A stretch of DNA of 6,131 bases from Candidatus Didemnitutus sp. (GTDB lineage: Bacteria; Verrucomicrobiota; Verrucomicrobiia; Opitutales; Opitutaceae), in assembly GCA_030682505.1 (NCBI GenBank), contig JAUXOH010000400.1:1-6131 (forward strand), written 5' to 3'. Positions 1-6,131 of the stretch are shown in pieces. The first letter of the stretch is position 1, and each line of letters opens with the position of its first letter. A program made the position numbers and the translations under genes. The notes under the pieces are model-generated. The model saw nothing but the letters and a program-made list of their open reading frames with translations, searched no databases and was not told the origin of the DNA.

Positions 1-1472
1 GGAATCTGCCCGGCCGCACGGAACCAAAAACGCAGGGTCGGACTCTTCGCCAAGCCGGCGAAGGCGACGAACCGGATCGGCCGCGGGGAGGCAATCTGCA
101 ACACCACGGCATCGACGTAGGAAAGGTGGTTGCAGATCAGCAGCGCGCCGGTCGGCGGAATGTTCTCCACGCCGCGGGTCTTCACCCGGTAGAAGATCGG
201 ACCAAAGAAACGCATCACCGTGCACACCGTCTGATTTGGCAAATGCCACAGGGCATAGGCCACCATTGCCAGGGTGATGCCTGCGAGGACGAGAAATTGC
301 CCCGACGTGGACCACGCGAGCATGTCGTCCGCGGCGAAGGCCCAATAAAGCCCGGCCGCGCCGAGACCGACCGCGCTGTCGAGCAGGCTGACGCCCGCGA
401 GGATCCGGCCCCGGCGCTGGTCACCCGCCCGGTGCTGCACAAAGGCGTAGAGGGGCACCAGGAAAAGGCCCGACGCGAAACCCGCGTAGATCAGCAGCGC
501 CGTGAACGAGCCCGTGCCCGGGGTGGTGATGCTGAGCGCGAGCAGCGCGCCACCGAGCATGAGGCCGCCAATCGGACCGAGGCCCATTTCAATGCCGCGC
601 CGCGAGAAGAGACCGGCGGCCAGCGTGCCAAGCATGGTGCCGATGCCGACTTGCAACATCATCAGTCCCGCCACCGCACCCGTGCTGGGTCCGCCCGCCA
701 CCTGTTCAAAGGCCACCTGCGGAATCAGCGCCGTCACATAGCCGCCGACGCCATAAAAGAAACAAATGCCCATCGTCGTGCGCCACAGCGGAGCATCGCG
801 CCACACCTCGGCCACGTCGGTGAAATGACTGAACCACAAACTCCACCGGAAGGGCTTCGGCGACTGTGCCGGCGTGGCGGCGGCAAATTGAAAGAGGGTC
901 CACGCCACCACGGACAGCACGCCAAGCACGACCCCGGTGTTGAGTGCTGCCTGCCACGGGTCACCACTCAGCGTGAACCAGTGGGAGAACATCAACCCAC
1001 CGGCAAAGGAACCGACCAAAATCGCCGTGATGGTGAACATCTCCATGTAACCGACGATGCGGGAGAGTCGTTCGGGCCCGACGTACTCCAGGATGATGCC
1101 GCGCTTCGCCGGGGCGAGGATGGCCGTCTGCACCGAGAGCAGGAAGAAACAGGCCAGCGCGCCCCGGAAGGACTGGAACCACACCGCCCCGAGGAGCAGG
1201 CCCATCACCGCGATCTGGAGGATCAGGGCGGCGTTGAGGACGTTGCGCTTGGAAAAACGATCGGACATCCACCCGCAGACCGGGCCGAAGAGGATATAGG
1301 GGACGACCAACAGCGCGGCGATGAGCGCGATGACCACCTTGGCATCCCAGCCCTCCACCCGGGCCAGTTGCTGGGCGAGGGCCATCAGCATGAACTTGGC
1401 CGCGCAGTCGTTGAAGGTCACCTGAGCTTGGGCACCCATCAGGGCTGCCAGCGAGAAACGGGGGGATTTCAT
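1..1472 (-). CDS. MFS lysophospholipid transporter fused to PlsC-type acyltransferase (3' part beyond the window)
   Basis: The frame is open from an ATG at 1472 to the left edge, giving 490 codons without a stop, so the C-terminus lies outside. Residues about 7-415 form a Major Facilitator domain with about twelve hydrophobic segments. It has an LplT-like FND motif in the first helix (20-22) and the MFS loop 2-3 motif with GWMSDRFSKR (67-76). From about residue 424 a PlsC/LPLAT domain begins: the catalytic HX4D motif is visible in NHLSYVD (H449, D454), followed by the typical PIRFVAFAGLAK stretch (about 466-477). In this family the transporter flips lysophospholipid inward and the acyltransferase re-acylates it. 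In E. coli these are separate proteins, LplT and Aas, and Aas also carries an acyl-ACP synthetase domain. Whether an AMP-binding synthetase domain follows here cannot be seen. No good Shine-Dalgarno precedes the ATG, but starting there keeps the first helix whole. The gene lies 61 bases after the TOPRIM-like gene. Confidence 0.9.
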   Translation of the reverse strand, partial: MKSPRFSLAALMGAQAQVTFNDCAAKFMLMALAQQLARVEGWDAKVVIALIAALLVVPYILFGPVCGWMSDRFSKRNVLNAALILQIAVMGLLLGAVWFQSFRGALACFFLLSVQTAILAPAKRGIILEYVGPERLSRIVGYMEMFTITAILVGSFAGGLMFSHWFTLSGDPWQAALNTGVVLGVLSVVAWTLFQFAAATPAQSPKPFRWSLWFSHFTDVAEVWRDAPLWRTTMGICFFYGVGGYVTALIPQVAFEQVAGGPSTGAVAGLMMLQVGIGTMLGTLAAGLFSRRGIEMGLGPIGGLMLGGALLALSITTPGTGSFTALLIYAGFASGLFLVPLYAFVQHRAGDQRRGRILAGVSLLDSAVGLGAAGLYWAFAADDMLAWSTSGQFLVLAGITLAMVAYALWHLPNQTVCTVMRFFGPIFYRVKTRGVENIPPTGALLICNHLSYVDAVVLQIASPRPIRFVAFAGLAKSPTLRFWFRAAGQI

Positions 1473-1502
1473 GCGAGAGGTGAGCGACAGCCTGAGTGAA
1501 GC

Positions 1503-1534
1503 AACCCGGCCCGGGCAAGCCTTGCCGCCGGGTT
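1503..1534 (-). terminator. GC-rich hairpin at the end of the TOPRIM-like gene, without a U-run
   Basis: A perfect 8-base inverted repeat (1503-1510, aacccggc, with 1527-1534, gccgggtt) encloses a second 5-base stem (1514-1518 with 1522-1526) around a 3-base loop, with a 3-base bulge on one side. It touches the stop codon of the 214-residue gene and lies 31 bases before the ATG of the transporter fusion. On the minus strand no run of T follows, so it is not a canonical intrinsic terminator. It could slow transcription, protect the 3' end of the upstream message, or mark the boundary between two transcripts. The fold is seen directly; the role is inferred. Confidence 0.4.
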
Positions 1535-2178
1535 CAGGGAGATTTCTTCCACTTCCGCAAGTCGCGCACGAGCGTCCCGAACCCAAAGGGAAAATCATTC
1601 TCCAGCCGCCGCACGTCACCGCGATGCCGGTGGACTTCCTCGACGGCGCGCCGGATCTGCAGGGGCAGGTTTGGTCGCGTGGTGCCGTAGACCCGCGCTT
1701 TCAGGTCGCGCCGCGAGTAGGGCGGTTGCCCGGAGGCCTGACCGGCGATCCATGCCTCCTCCGTCACACTGGGTTCGCGGCCGCACAACAGCCACGCCTC
1801 GATCGCGGGCACGGCGAGTCCGGCGGCGCGCAACGGGCCGGTGGTGCCGCGGGCGGAGGGCGGGAGATTTTTCAATGTCCGCCGGAAGACTGCGCGCAGG
1901 CGGCACAGGCGGCAGAGCGGGTGATGATAGCCCGGTGCCTCGTGCTCCGCCGTGTGCACGGGCGAGTCGTCGGAATCGACCACAACGACGATGCCGTGGG
2001 CGTCGGTGTGAAAATGCAAATGCCGCAGGATCGACGGCAGGACCTGCTCCACCGACGGCCATCCTCTCGCCCGCAGGGTGGGTGCGACCAGCTGCAGGGG
2101 TTCCTGCACGACATAGCCCACCAGCACGCGCAAGGCCGCTTCATCGCCCGGAGATTCGCTCAGAATGGCGAGCTTCAT
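1534..2178 (-). CDS. TOPRIM-like/DUF4276-like protein paired with an AAA ATPase
   Basis: This is a 214-residue soluble protein with no signal peptide or membrane segment. Its N-terminus is a short strand ending in a conserved-looking acid (MKLAILSESPGDE, E8 and D12), and a second strand ends in an acidic cluster (VVVVDSDD, D68, D70, D71). This is the spacing expected of a TOPRIM fold with a metal-binding Glu and DxD. A later motif, VPAIEAWLL (123-131), resembles the EAWLL element of DUF4276 and RloB-type proteins. Between them lies a His/Cys cluster (H75, H79, H85, H86, C89, C92). Its ATG overlaps the stop of the upstream ATPase in an ATGA junction, so the two are almost certainly translationally coupled and likely act together. 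TOPRIM partners of such ATPases are commonly nucleases or nuclease-like effectors, but activity here is inference. It could also be a non-catalytic TOPRIM relative. The coding call is firm; the family assignment is moderate and rests on motifs only. Confidence 0.8.
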   Translation of the reverse strand: MKLAILSESPGDEAALRVLVGYVVQEPLQLVAPTLRARGWPSVEQVLPSILRHLHFHTDAHGIVVVVDSDDSPVHTAEHEAPGYHHPLCRLCRLRAVFRRTLKNLPPSARGTTGPLRAAGLAVPAIEAWLLCGREPSVTEEAWIAGQASGQPPYSRRDLKARVYGTTRPNLPLQIRRAVEEVHRHRGDVRRLENDFPFGFGTLVRDLRKWKKSP

Positions 2179-3179
2179 GCCTCGTCCGGGGTGCCGCCGA
2201 GGATGCCGCTATACCAGAGGTCACCGAGGCTGGACTCACCGAGCAACTCGCGCAGGTCGGTGCGGTCCGACAGTCGTTCGAAGGTCGCTCCACGTCCGAT
2301 CTTATTCGCGAGGACGACCTCCTCGGGGTGATCCTTGAACAGATCCAGCAAGTAGGGCGAATGCGTCGTGGTGATCACCTGCACGGGCGCGCGGATTTCC
2401 CCGCAGTCCGCCGGGTAACTCAGCCGATAAAGCGCATCCCGGATTTCCCGCAGCATCCGTGGATGCACGCCGCGATCCGCTTCTTCCAGGCACACGATGC
2501 CCGGCGGATTCGGCGCCAGCGAAAGCGTCAGGATCGCCAGCACATGAAGGGTTCCCTGCGAAAGACTCTCCGCGGTGATGCTCTGGCCATTGAGGCGCGC
2601 GTGCAACTCGACGCGGTCGCCGCCGACCTCGTGAAATTCCAAGCCATCGAATTCCGGCATGAGGCGGCGAAACTCCGCCATGAGCCGCTGCAGCGCCGCG
2701 GGTTGGCTCAGCTGCCAGTGATGGAGCACCGCGGCGAGATTGCCGCCGTTGGCAGCAAGTTCCCTCCCCTCCGACCGCTTGGCCGGCTGGGCCATCGCGG
2801 AGTGGTCGAAAAGGAAACCGCGAATCGAGCCCAGACGCTCCCGGAGCTGCTCCCACTGCCCCGCCCCTTCCGGCCCCGGCGGATGCGCAATCACCAAGGT
2901 GTCGCAGGCCAGGTTGTCCTGCGCACACGCCGCCTGCACGCGCACCGCTTCATACGGGGGTGTAAAAGTAAATTCGATCCGCGGTCCGCCCGCCAACGGC
3001 TCGCGCAGCTCGGGGGTCTGGGCCGACGGCTGCCCGGCCAGCGTCCGCAAACGCAACAGCGCTTCGATCAAGCTGGTCTTGCCCGATCCATTGGGTCCGA
3101 TCAGCAAATTGAACGGCTCCAAGCGCACGGAGGACGATCGCAGCGCCTTGAAATTGGAAAACTGGACCCGGGCAATCAC
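2175..3179 (-). CDS. AAA family ATPase (AAA_21/RecF-SMC/OLD-like)
   Basis: This 334-residue ABC-type ATPase starts at a GTG. The N-terminus (ARVQFSNFKAL) is the strand-plus-FK signature of RecF/SMC-like ATPases. The Walker A motif is GPNGSGKT (28-35). A signature-like LSQGT follows at 206-210. The Walker B region is IVCLEEADRGVHP (228-240) with the acidic pair E232/E233 and the D-loop. A switch histidine lies in TTTHSPYLLDLF (H273). The C-terminus ends in a tryptophan-containing segment (SLGDLWYSGILGG, 317-329). The protein is compact: there is no long coiled coil and no nuclease domain fused at the C-terminus, unlike full OLD proteins. The missing TOPRIM function may be supplied by the next gene, which overlaps it by four bases. 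Likely role: an ATP-driven sensor or scaffold controlling the partner, as in RloA/RloB- or PARIS-like pairs. This is inferred from architecture. A housekeeping DNA-repair or unknown role remains possible. Confidence 0.9.
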   Translation of the reverse strand: MIARVQFSNFKALRSSSVRLEPFNLLIGPNGSGKTSLIEALLRLRTLAGQPSAQTPELREPLAGGPRIEFTFTPPYEAVRVQAACAQDNLACDTLVIAHPPGPEGAGQWEQLRERLGSIRGFLFDHSAMAQPAKRSEGRELAANGGNLAAVLHHWQLSQPAALQRLMAEFRRLMPEFDGLEFHEVGGDRVELHARLNGQSITAESLSQGTLHVLAILTLSLAPNPPGIVCLEEADRGVHPRMLREIRDALYRLSYPADCGEIRAPVQVITTTHSPYLLDLFKDHPEEVVLANKIGRGATFERLSDRTDLRELLGESSLGDLWYSGILGGTPDEA

Positions 3180-3187
3180 GCGTCCAG

Positions 3188-3191
3188 TCCT
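3188..3191 (-). promoter_or_regulatory. Ribosome binding site supporting the GTG start of the AAA ATPase
   Basis: The minus strand reads AGGA eight bases before the GTG at 3179. The next upstream ATG (near 3220) is in a frame that ends at a TAG just before this site, so it cannot start the ATPase. The site and the start of the FSNFKAL strand together fix the GTG as the likely start. Confidence 0.55.
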
Positions 3192-3239
3192 AGTCCGCCC
3201 CCCGGAGAAGCACCAGCATGGAGTGACGCACCGCCGGGC

Positions 3240-5345
3240 TCAGTGATGGGCGTGTCCCGCGGTGCCCGCGGCGCGGGCTTTCTGGTATTCTTCGACGAGC
3301 TTCTTTTCCTGGTCCGGGGCCATTTCCTTGTAGTGGCTGAACTTTTCGGAATAGAGCCCGCGGCCTCCGGTGAGGGAACGCAGTGCGGTGCCGTAGTGAT
3401 TGAGCTGCGCGGCCGGAACCTCCGCCCGGACCACTTGCAGGCGACCGGCCACGTCCATGCCTAGGATGTGTCCCCCGCGGCCGGACAAATCTCCAACCAC
3501 GCGGCCGACAAACTCCTCGGGCATCTTGATTTCGAGTTGGTGAATGGGTTCCAGCACGACCGGCCGTGAACTCTGGACCGCCTCGCGGAAGGCGAAGTAG
3601 CCCGCGATTTGAAACGCAATGTCCTTGGAGTCCACTGGGTGCATCTTGCCGCCGTAGAAATCGATCTGCACATCCGTCACGCGGAAGCCCGCGTGGATGC
3701 CCTCGTTGGCAGCAGCGCGCAGTCCTTTCTCCACCGACGGCACGAAGACGCGGTCGACATCCTGACCGACGAGCGATTGCGAGAAGACAATACCGCTGTC
3801 CCGCGCCCCCGGCGTGATGCGCAGCCACACCTCGGCGAACTGGCCGGCGCCACCGGTCTGCTTCTTGTGCCGGTAGCGGGCTTCGCCTTTCGACCGGATC
3901 GTTTCCCGGTAGCGGATCTTGGGCGGCTCGAGCGAGACATCGACCTTGTAGCGCCGCTTGAGCCGCTCGAAGAGCACATCCAAGTGCAGTTCGCCCTGCG
4001 CGGAGATGATGAACTGATGCAGCTCGGAATCGGTGTGGTAGCTGAACGCCGGATCCTCTTCGTGCAGCGCCGCGAGTCCCGTGGCCAAGCGGTCCTCGTC
4101 GCCGGGCGCATTGAGTTTCAACCCCGCGTGGGTATAAGGCGTTGGGTAGTCGGGCTTGTCCAGGGCCACCGGGTGGCGGGCCTCGCAGAGCGTATTGCCC
4201 GTGTGGGTGTCGCGCAGTTTTACCGCTGCCCCCATGTCCCCCGCCGTCAATTCCTCCACCGACGTGCGCAGCTTGCCATTGAGCCGGTAGAGTTGGCCGA
4301 TGCGCTCCACCACGCGTCGGCCGCTGTTGTACAATTCCGTCCCCGTGCGCACCGCACCGGAATAGACGCGGAAGATCGACAGGTCTCCGCTCTGGGGATC
4401 AGTGAGGGTCTTGAAGACGTAGGCCACCGGGTCTTTGCCGTCGAGACGAACCAGCACCGGGGCATCGGTTTCGGTGGCCACGGCGCCGACGGTCCGGCGA
4501 TCCTCAGGCGATGAGCCGTATTTGCCAATGAAGTCCATCAGACGGGCCACCCCCACGTTGGTTTCTCCCGAGGTGCAGAGCAGCGGAATGAACACCTGCT
4601 TCTGCACCGCCGGGTGGATGCCGGTGCGCATGACCTCGTCGGAAAGGCCTCCCTCGTCGAAAAATTTCTGCAGCAGCGTGTCGTCGCTCTCGGCGATGTG
4701 CTCGATGAGCTCCTTGTGCAGCGCCTCGACCTTGTCCTTCCACTCCCCGGCGGCGGCCTCCTCGGTGTATTTGCCGGACCGGTCCGTGGCGTAGCTGACC
4801 ACCTCGTTGCGCATCACATCCAGCACTTGATGAAAGCCCGGACCGGAATCAACCGGCCATTGCATCGGAAACACCTGCGGGCCGAAATGCTCGCGAATCT
4901 CGGCCAGCGTCTGGTCGAAGTCGCACTTCTCCTTGTCGAGCGCATTGAGCACCAGCACGCGCGGGATGCCGAGCTGTCCGGCATAGTCCCACATCAACTC
5001 GGTACCGACACCGATGCCGTGACCCGCATGAATGACGACAATCGCAAAGTCGGCCACGCGCAGGGCATTGATCGCCTCGCTCGAGAAATCGAGGTAACCC
5101 GGGGTGTCGATAAAATTGAAACGCCGCCCCTGCCATTCGCAGTTGAGCGGCGTTCCGTGAATCGAAATGCGCCGTTGTTGTTCGCCCACATGGTAGTCCG
5201 CCACGGTGCTACCTTGGGCGATGCTGCCCATGCGGTGGATGGCGCCGCCGCAGAGCAGCATGGCTTCAGCGAGCATGGTCTTGCCCGCACTGGCGTGTCC
5301 CACGATGGCGAAGTTCCTGATGTCGCCCGGTCGATTGCCGTTCAT
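3240..5345 (-). CDS. Elongation factor G-like protein (EF-G2 type translational GTPase)
   Basis: This 701-residue protein is full length for EF-G. The GTPase domain carries G1 GHASAGKT (16-23), a G2 threonine near 47 in GSTVADY, G3 DTPGYLDF (80-87) and a G4 position reading NALD (134-137) rather than NKxD. G5 is replaced by TSGETNVG (258-265). Domain II follows from about 290. Domain III is recognisable by EDPAFSY and the QGELHLDVLFERL segment. Domain IV has KQTGGAGQFAEV and a tip loop KMHPVDSKDIAFQIAG that keeps the His-x-Val-Asp-Ser of EF-G. Domain V has LEPIHQLEIKMPEEFVGRVVGDL. The G1 and G3 wording fits the EF-G2/EF-G-like paralogue group rather than the main translocase, which has AHIDAGKT and usually sits beside rpsG and tuf. 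EF-G2 proteins bind ribosomes, but their role is poorly settled. The ATG at 5345 is chosen for its GGAG site; a TTG at 5420 would add 25 basic and polar residues unlike the family. The C-terminus ends in a short His-rich tail (GHAHH). Confidence 0.93.
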   Translation of the reverse strand: MNGNRPGDIRNFAIVGHASAGKTMLAEAMLLCGGAIHRMGSIAQGSTVADYHVGEQQRRISIHGTPLNCEWQGRRFNFIDTPGYLDFSSEAINALRVADFAIVVIHAGHGIGVGTELMWDYAGQLGIPRVLVLNALDKEKCDFDQTLAEIREHFGPQVFPMQWPVDSGPGFHQVLDVMRNEVVSYATDRSGKYTEEAAAGEWKDKVEALHKELIEHIAESDDTLLQKFFDEGGLSDEVMRTGIHPAVQKQVFIPLLCTSGETNVGVARLMDFIGKYGSSPEDRRTVGAVATETDAPVLVRLDGKDPVAYVFKTLTDPQSGDLSIFRVYSGAVRTGTELYNSGRRVVERIGQLYRLNGKLRTSVEELTAGDMGAAVKLRDTHTGNTLCEARHPVALDKPDYPTPYTHAGLKLNAPGDEDRLATGLAALHEEDPAFSYHTDSELHQFIISAQGELHLDVLFERLKRRYKVDVSLEPPKIRYRETIRSKGEARYRHKKQTGGAGQFAEVWLRITPGARDSGIVFSQSLVGQDVDRVFVPSVEKGLRAAANEGIHAGFRVTDVQIDFYGGKMHPVDSKDIAFQIAGYFAFREAVQSSRPVVLEPIHQLEIKMPEEFVGRVVGDLSGRGGHILGMDVAGRLQVVRAEVPAAQLNHYGTALRSLTGGRGLYSEKFSHYKEMAPDQEKKLVEEYQKARAAGTAGHAHH

Positions 5346-5354
5346 AGATTGAGT

Positions 5355-5358
5355 CTCC
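5355..5358 (-). promoter_or_regulatory. Ribosome binding site deciding the EF-G-like start
   Basis: The minus strand has GGAG nine bases before the ATG at 5345. The resulting N-terminus (MNGNRPGDIRNFAIVGH) places G1 at residue 16, as usual for the family. This favours 5345 over the in-frame TTG at 5420. Confidence 0.6.
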
Positions 5359-5409
5359 GTTGAAGGTTCGGCCCGCCCACCCCGGGCACGCCGTTGGGTT
5401 TGTGGCCCG

Positions 5410-5437
5410 AGCGTAGCCAAGTGCTCCCGTCGGTAAA
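5410..5437 (-). promoter_or_regulatory. Weak sigma70-like promoter candidate before the EF-G-like gene
   Basis: Within the 129-base gap upstream of the EF-G-like gene the minus strand reads TTTACC (5432-5437), a 16-base spacer, then TACGCT (5410-5415). This matches the consensus at four of six and three of six positions and would give a leader of roughly 55-60 bases. The match is weak and could be chance in such GC-rich DNA. The gap itself holds no other recognisable element. Confidence 0.2.
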
Positions 5438-5474
5438 GCCCCTTCCCGCCGCATTCCTTGGCGGAGTCTAACCG

Positions 5475-6131
5475 TCAATTTCCCGGCGGGAAAAAATCGG
5501 TGAGTTTCGACTCCGCCAGTTTCACGAACAACGCGGACGGATTTGGCCGGCTGAGCGTGCCGCGAATCGTCGAGGGGTCCTTCATGCGGGCGTAGCCCAA
5601 CTCGTCCTTGGTGCCATCGAGCGCCCGCAGCCGGGCGAGCGCGTTTTCGACCTTGCCGCGCGCGCCCAGCTGGTAGGTCAACTCGAGCGGGAGATCGAAC
5701 ACGGACTTGCCCGCGACATGCGTGAGCGTGCCTTGGGCGGTCAACCGCACTTCCGGGGAGAGCAGACTCAGCTCCTCGACTTTGAGATTCAGATTTTCGT
5801 CCCGTTGCACGCGAACCAGCAGTTGGTCGAACGGCAGTTCGCCCAAGGCTTGGGCGAGTTGATCGATTTGATAGGCCTGTCCGGCAACTTTCTCGGCGGT
5901 TTCCTTCACCTTGCTCGTGCCGAACAGTGACCCGAGGGCGGCGCCCAATTCGACCGCCCGCGTCGCGGTGGAAATCCGGTCCGACGTGCGGCGCAATCCG
6001 CGGAAGACTCCCTGCCGGCTGGACAACTGCAACTGGCCGCGCAGGCGCTCGATCGTGTGATCCAGCGTGCTGCCATTCCCGTTGAACGTGCCCGTCACCG
6101 CAAAGATTCCTTCCACCGTCGGTGGCCGTTC
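5475..6131 (-). CDS. AsmA-like protein, C-terminal part (5' end beyond the window)
   Basis: The frame is open from the right edge to a TGA at 5475-5477, giving 218 residues and a stop; the true start lies outside. The visible GTG at 6116 is an internal valine, because the frame continues upstream as ERPPT. The segment matches the C-terminal region of AsmA-family proteins as I recall it: VEGIFAVTGTFNGNG, then an ERLRGQLQLSSRQGVFRGL stretch. A helical insert follows (about 45-90), then DENLNLKVEELSLLSPEVRL and LTAQGTLTHVAGKSVFDLPL beta-rich repeats. Near the end is DGTKDELGY followed by IRGTLSRPNPS. AsmA-family proteins are anchored in the inner membrane by an N-terminal helix, here not visible, and extend into the periplasm. 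Larger members act in phospholipid transport to the outer membrane. Nothing here shows which subgroup this is. The stop is followed by a 129-base gap and the EF-G-like gene in the same direction. Confidence 0.8.
   Translation of the reverse strand, partial: ERPPTVEGIFAVTGTFNGNGSTLDHTIERLRGQLQLSSRQGVFRGLRRTSDRISTATRAVELGAALGSLFGTSKVKETAEKVAGQAYQIDQLAQALGELPFDQLLVRVQRDENLNLKVEELSLLSPEVRLTAQGTLTHVAGKSVFDLPLELTYQLGARGKVENALARLRALDGTKDELGYARMKDPSTIRGTLSRPNPSALFVKLAESKLTDFFPPGN

Noticed and set aside
126..1499. Plus-strand open frame of 457 codons
   Set aside because: It is antisense to the MFS-PlsC fusion. The translation is full of Arg, His, Gln, Glu and Gly with no recognisable domain, while the minus strand gives clear transporter helices and an HX4D motif.
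1534..3179. Naming the ATPase/TOPRIM pair as PARIS (ariA/ariB) or rloA/rloB
   Set aside because: The architecture is similar, but both proteins are shorter than I recall for AriA and AriB, and motif reading alone cannot place them in a named system.
1671..3464. Plus-strand open frame of 597 codons
   Set aside because: It runs antisense across the TOPRIM-like and ATPase genes and into the EF-G-like gene. Its low-complexity Arg-rich composition is typical of high-GC shadows.
3609..4514. Plus-strand open frames over the EF-G-like gene (also 4614-5363)
   Set aside because: These are antisense to a well-conserved EF-G reading frame and have no domain of their own.
3240..5345. Main translocase EF-G (fusA) or a TetM-type ribosomal protection protein
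   Set aside because: The G1 wording (GHASAGKT rather than AHIDAGKT), the NALD motif and the absence of rpsG/tuf neighbours argue against the main fusA. The length and the GGAGQFAEV and HPVDSKD loops fit an EF-G paralogue better than TetM.
5346..5420. N-terminal extension of the EF-G-like protein from a TTG at 5420
   Set aside because: The extra 25 residues are polar and basic, not family-like, and the downstream ATG at 5345 has a GGAG site at good spacing.
5446..5464. Small inverted repeat (ccgcc/ggcgg) after the AsmA-like gene as a terminator
   Set aside because: The stem is only five pairs with a 9-base loop, and no T-run follows on the minus strand. It is expected by chance in GC-rich DNA.

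Overview
This is a GC-rich, gene-dense bacterial window in which all five recognisable genes lie on the minus strand. They read right to left in the order AsmA-like protein, EF-G-like GTPase, AAA ATPase, TOPRIM-like partner, MFS-acyltransferase fusion. The first and last genes run off the window edges. The protein types suggest a high-GC Gram-negative chromosome: an AsmA-like protein with a C-terminal region of a type I associate with Verrucomicrobiota/Opitutaceae, a divergent second EF-G, and a lysophospholipid flippase fused to PlsC. The taxonomic guess comes from recollection of families, not from a search.

Layout: 5475-6131 holds the C-terminal part of an AsmA-like envelope protein. After a 129-base gap, 3240-5345 encodes a 701-residue EF-G paralogue of the EF-G2 type whose guanine-specificity motif reads NALD instead of NKxD. 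After a further 60-base gap, 2175-3179 encodes a compact ABC/RecF-like AAA ATPase (334 residues). It overlaps by an ATGA junction a 214-residue protein (1534-2178) with TOPRIM/DUF4276-like features. A GC-rich hairpin sits at the stop of that gene. 1-1472 is the N-terminal part of an LplT-like MFS transporter fused to a PlsC acyltransferase domain.

The transporter fusion (phospholipid recycling) and the AsmA-like protein (envelope lipid homeostasis) are cell-envelope genes, and the EF-G paralogue is a ribosome-associated GTPase. The ATPase/TOPRIM pair sits between them and is the part most like an accessory system. Its architecture resembles OLD-type, RloA/RloB and PARIS-like ATPase-plus-TOPRIM pairs, several of which act in phage defence. 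It matches none of them clearly enough to name. The long plus-strand open frames are antisense shadows produced by high GC content. I see no RNA gene, CRISPR array, insertion sequence or long repeat.
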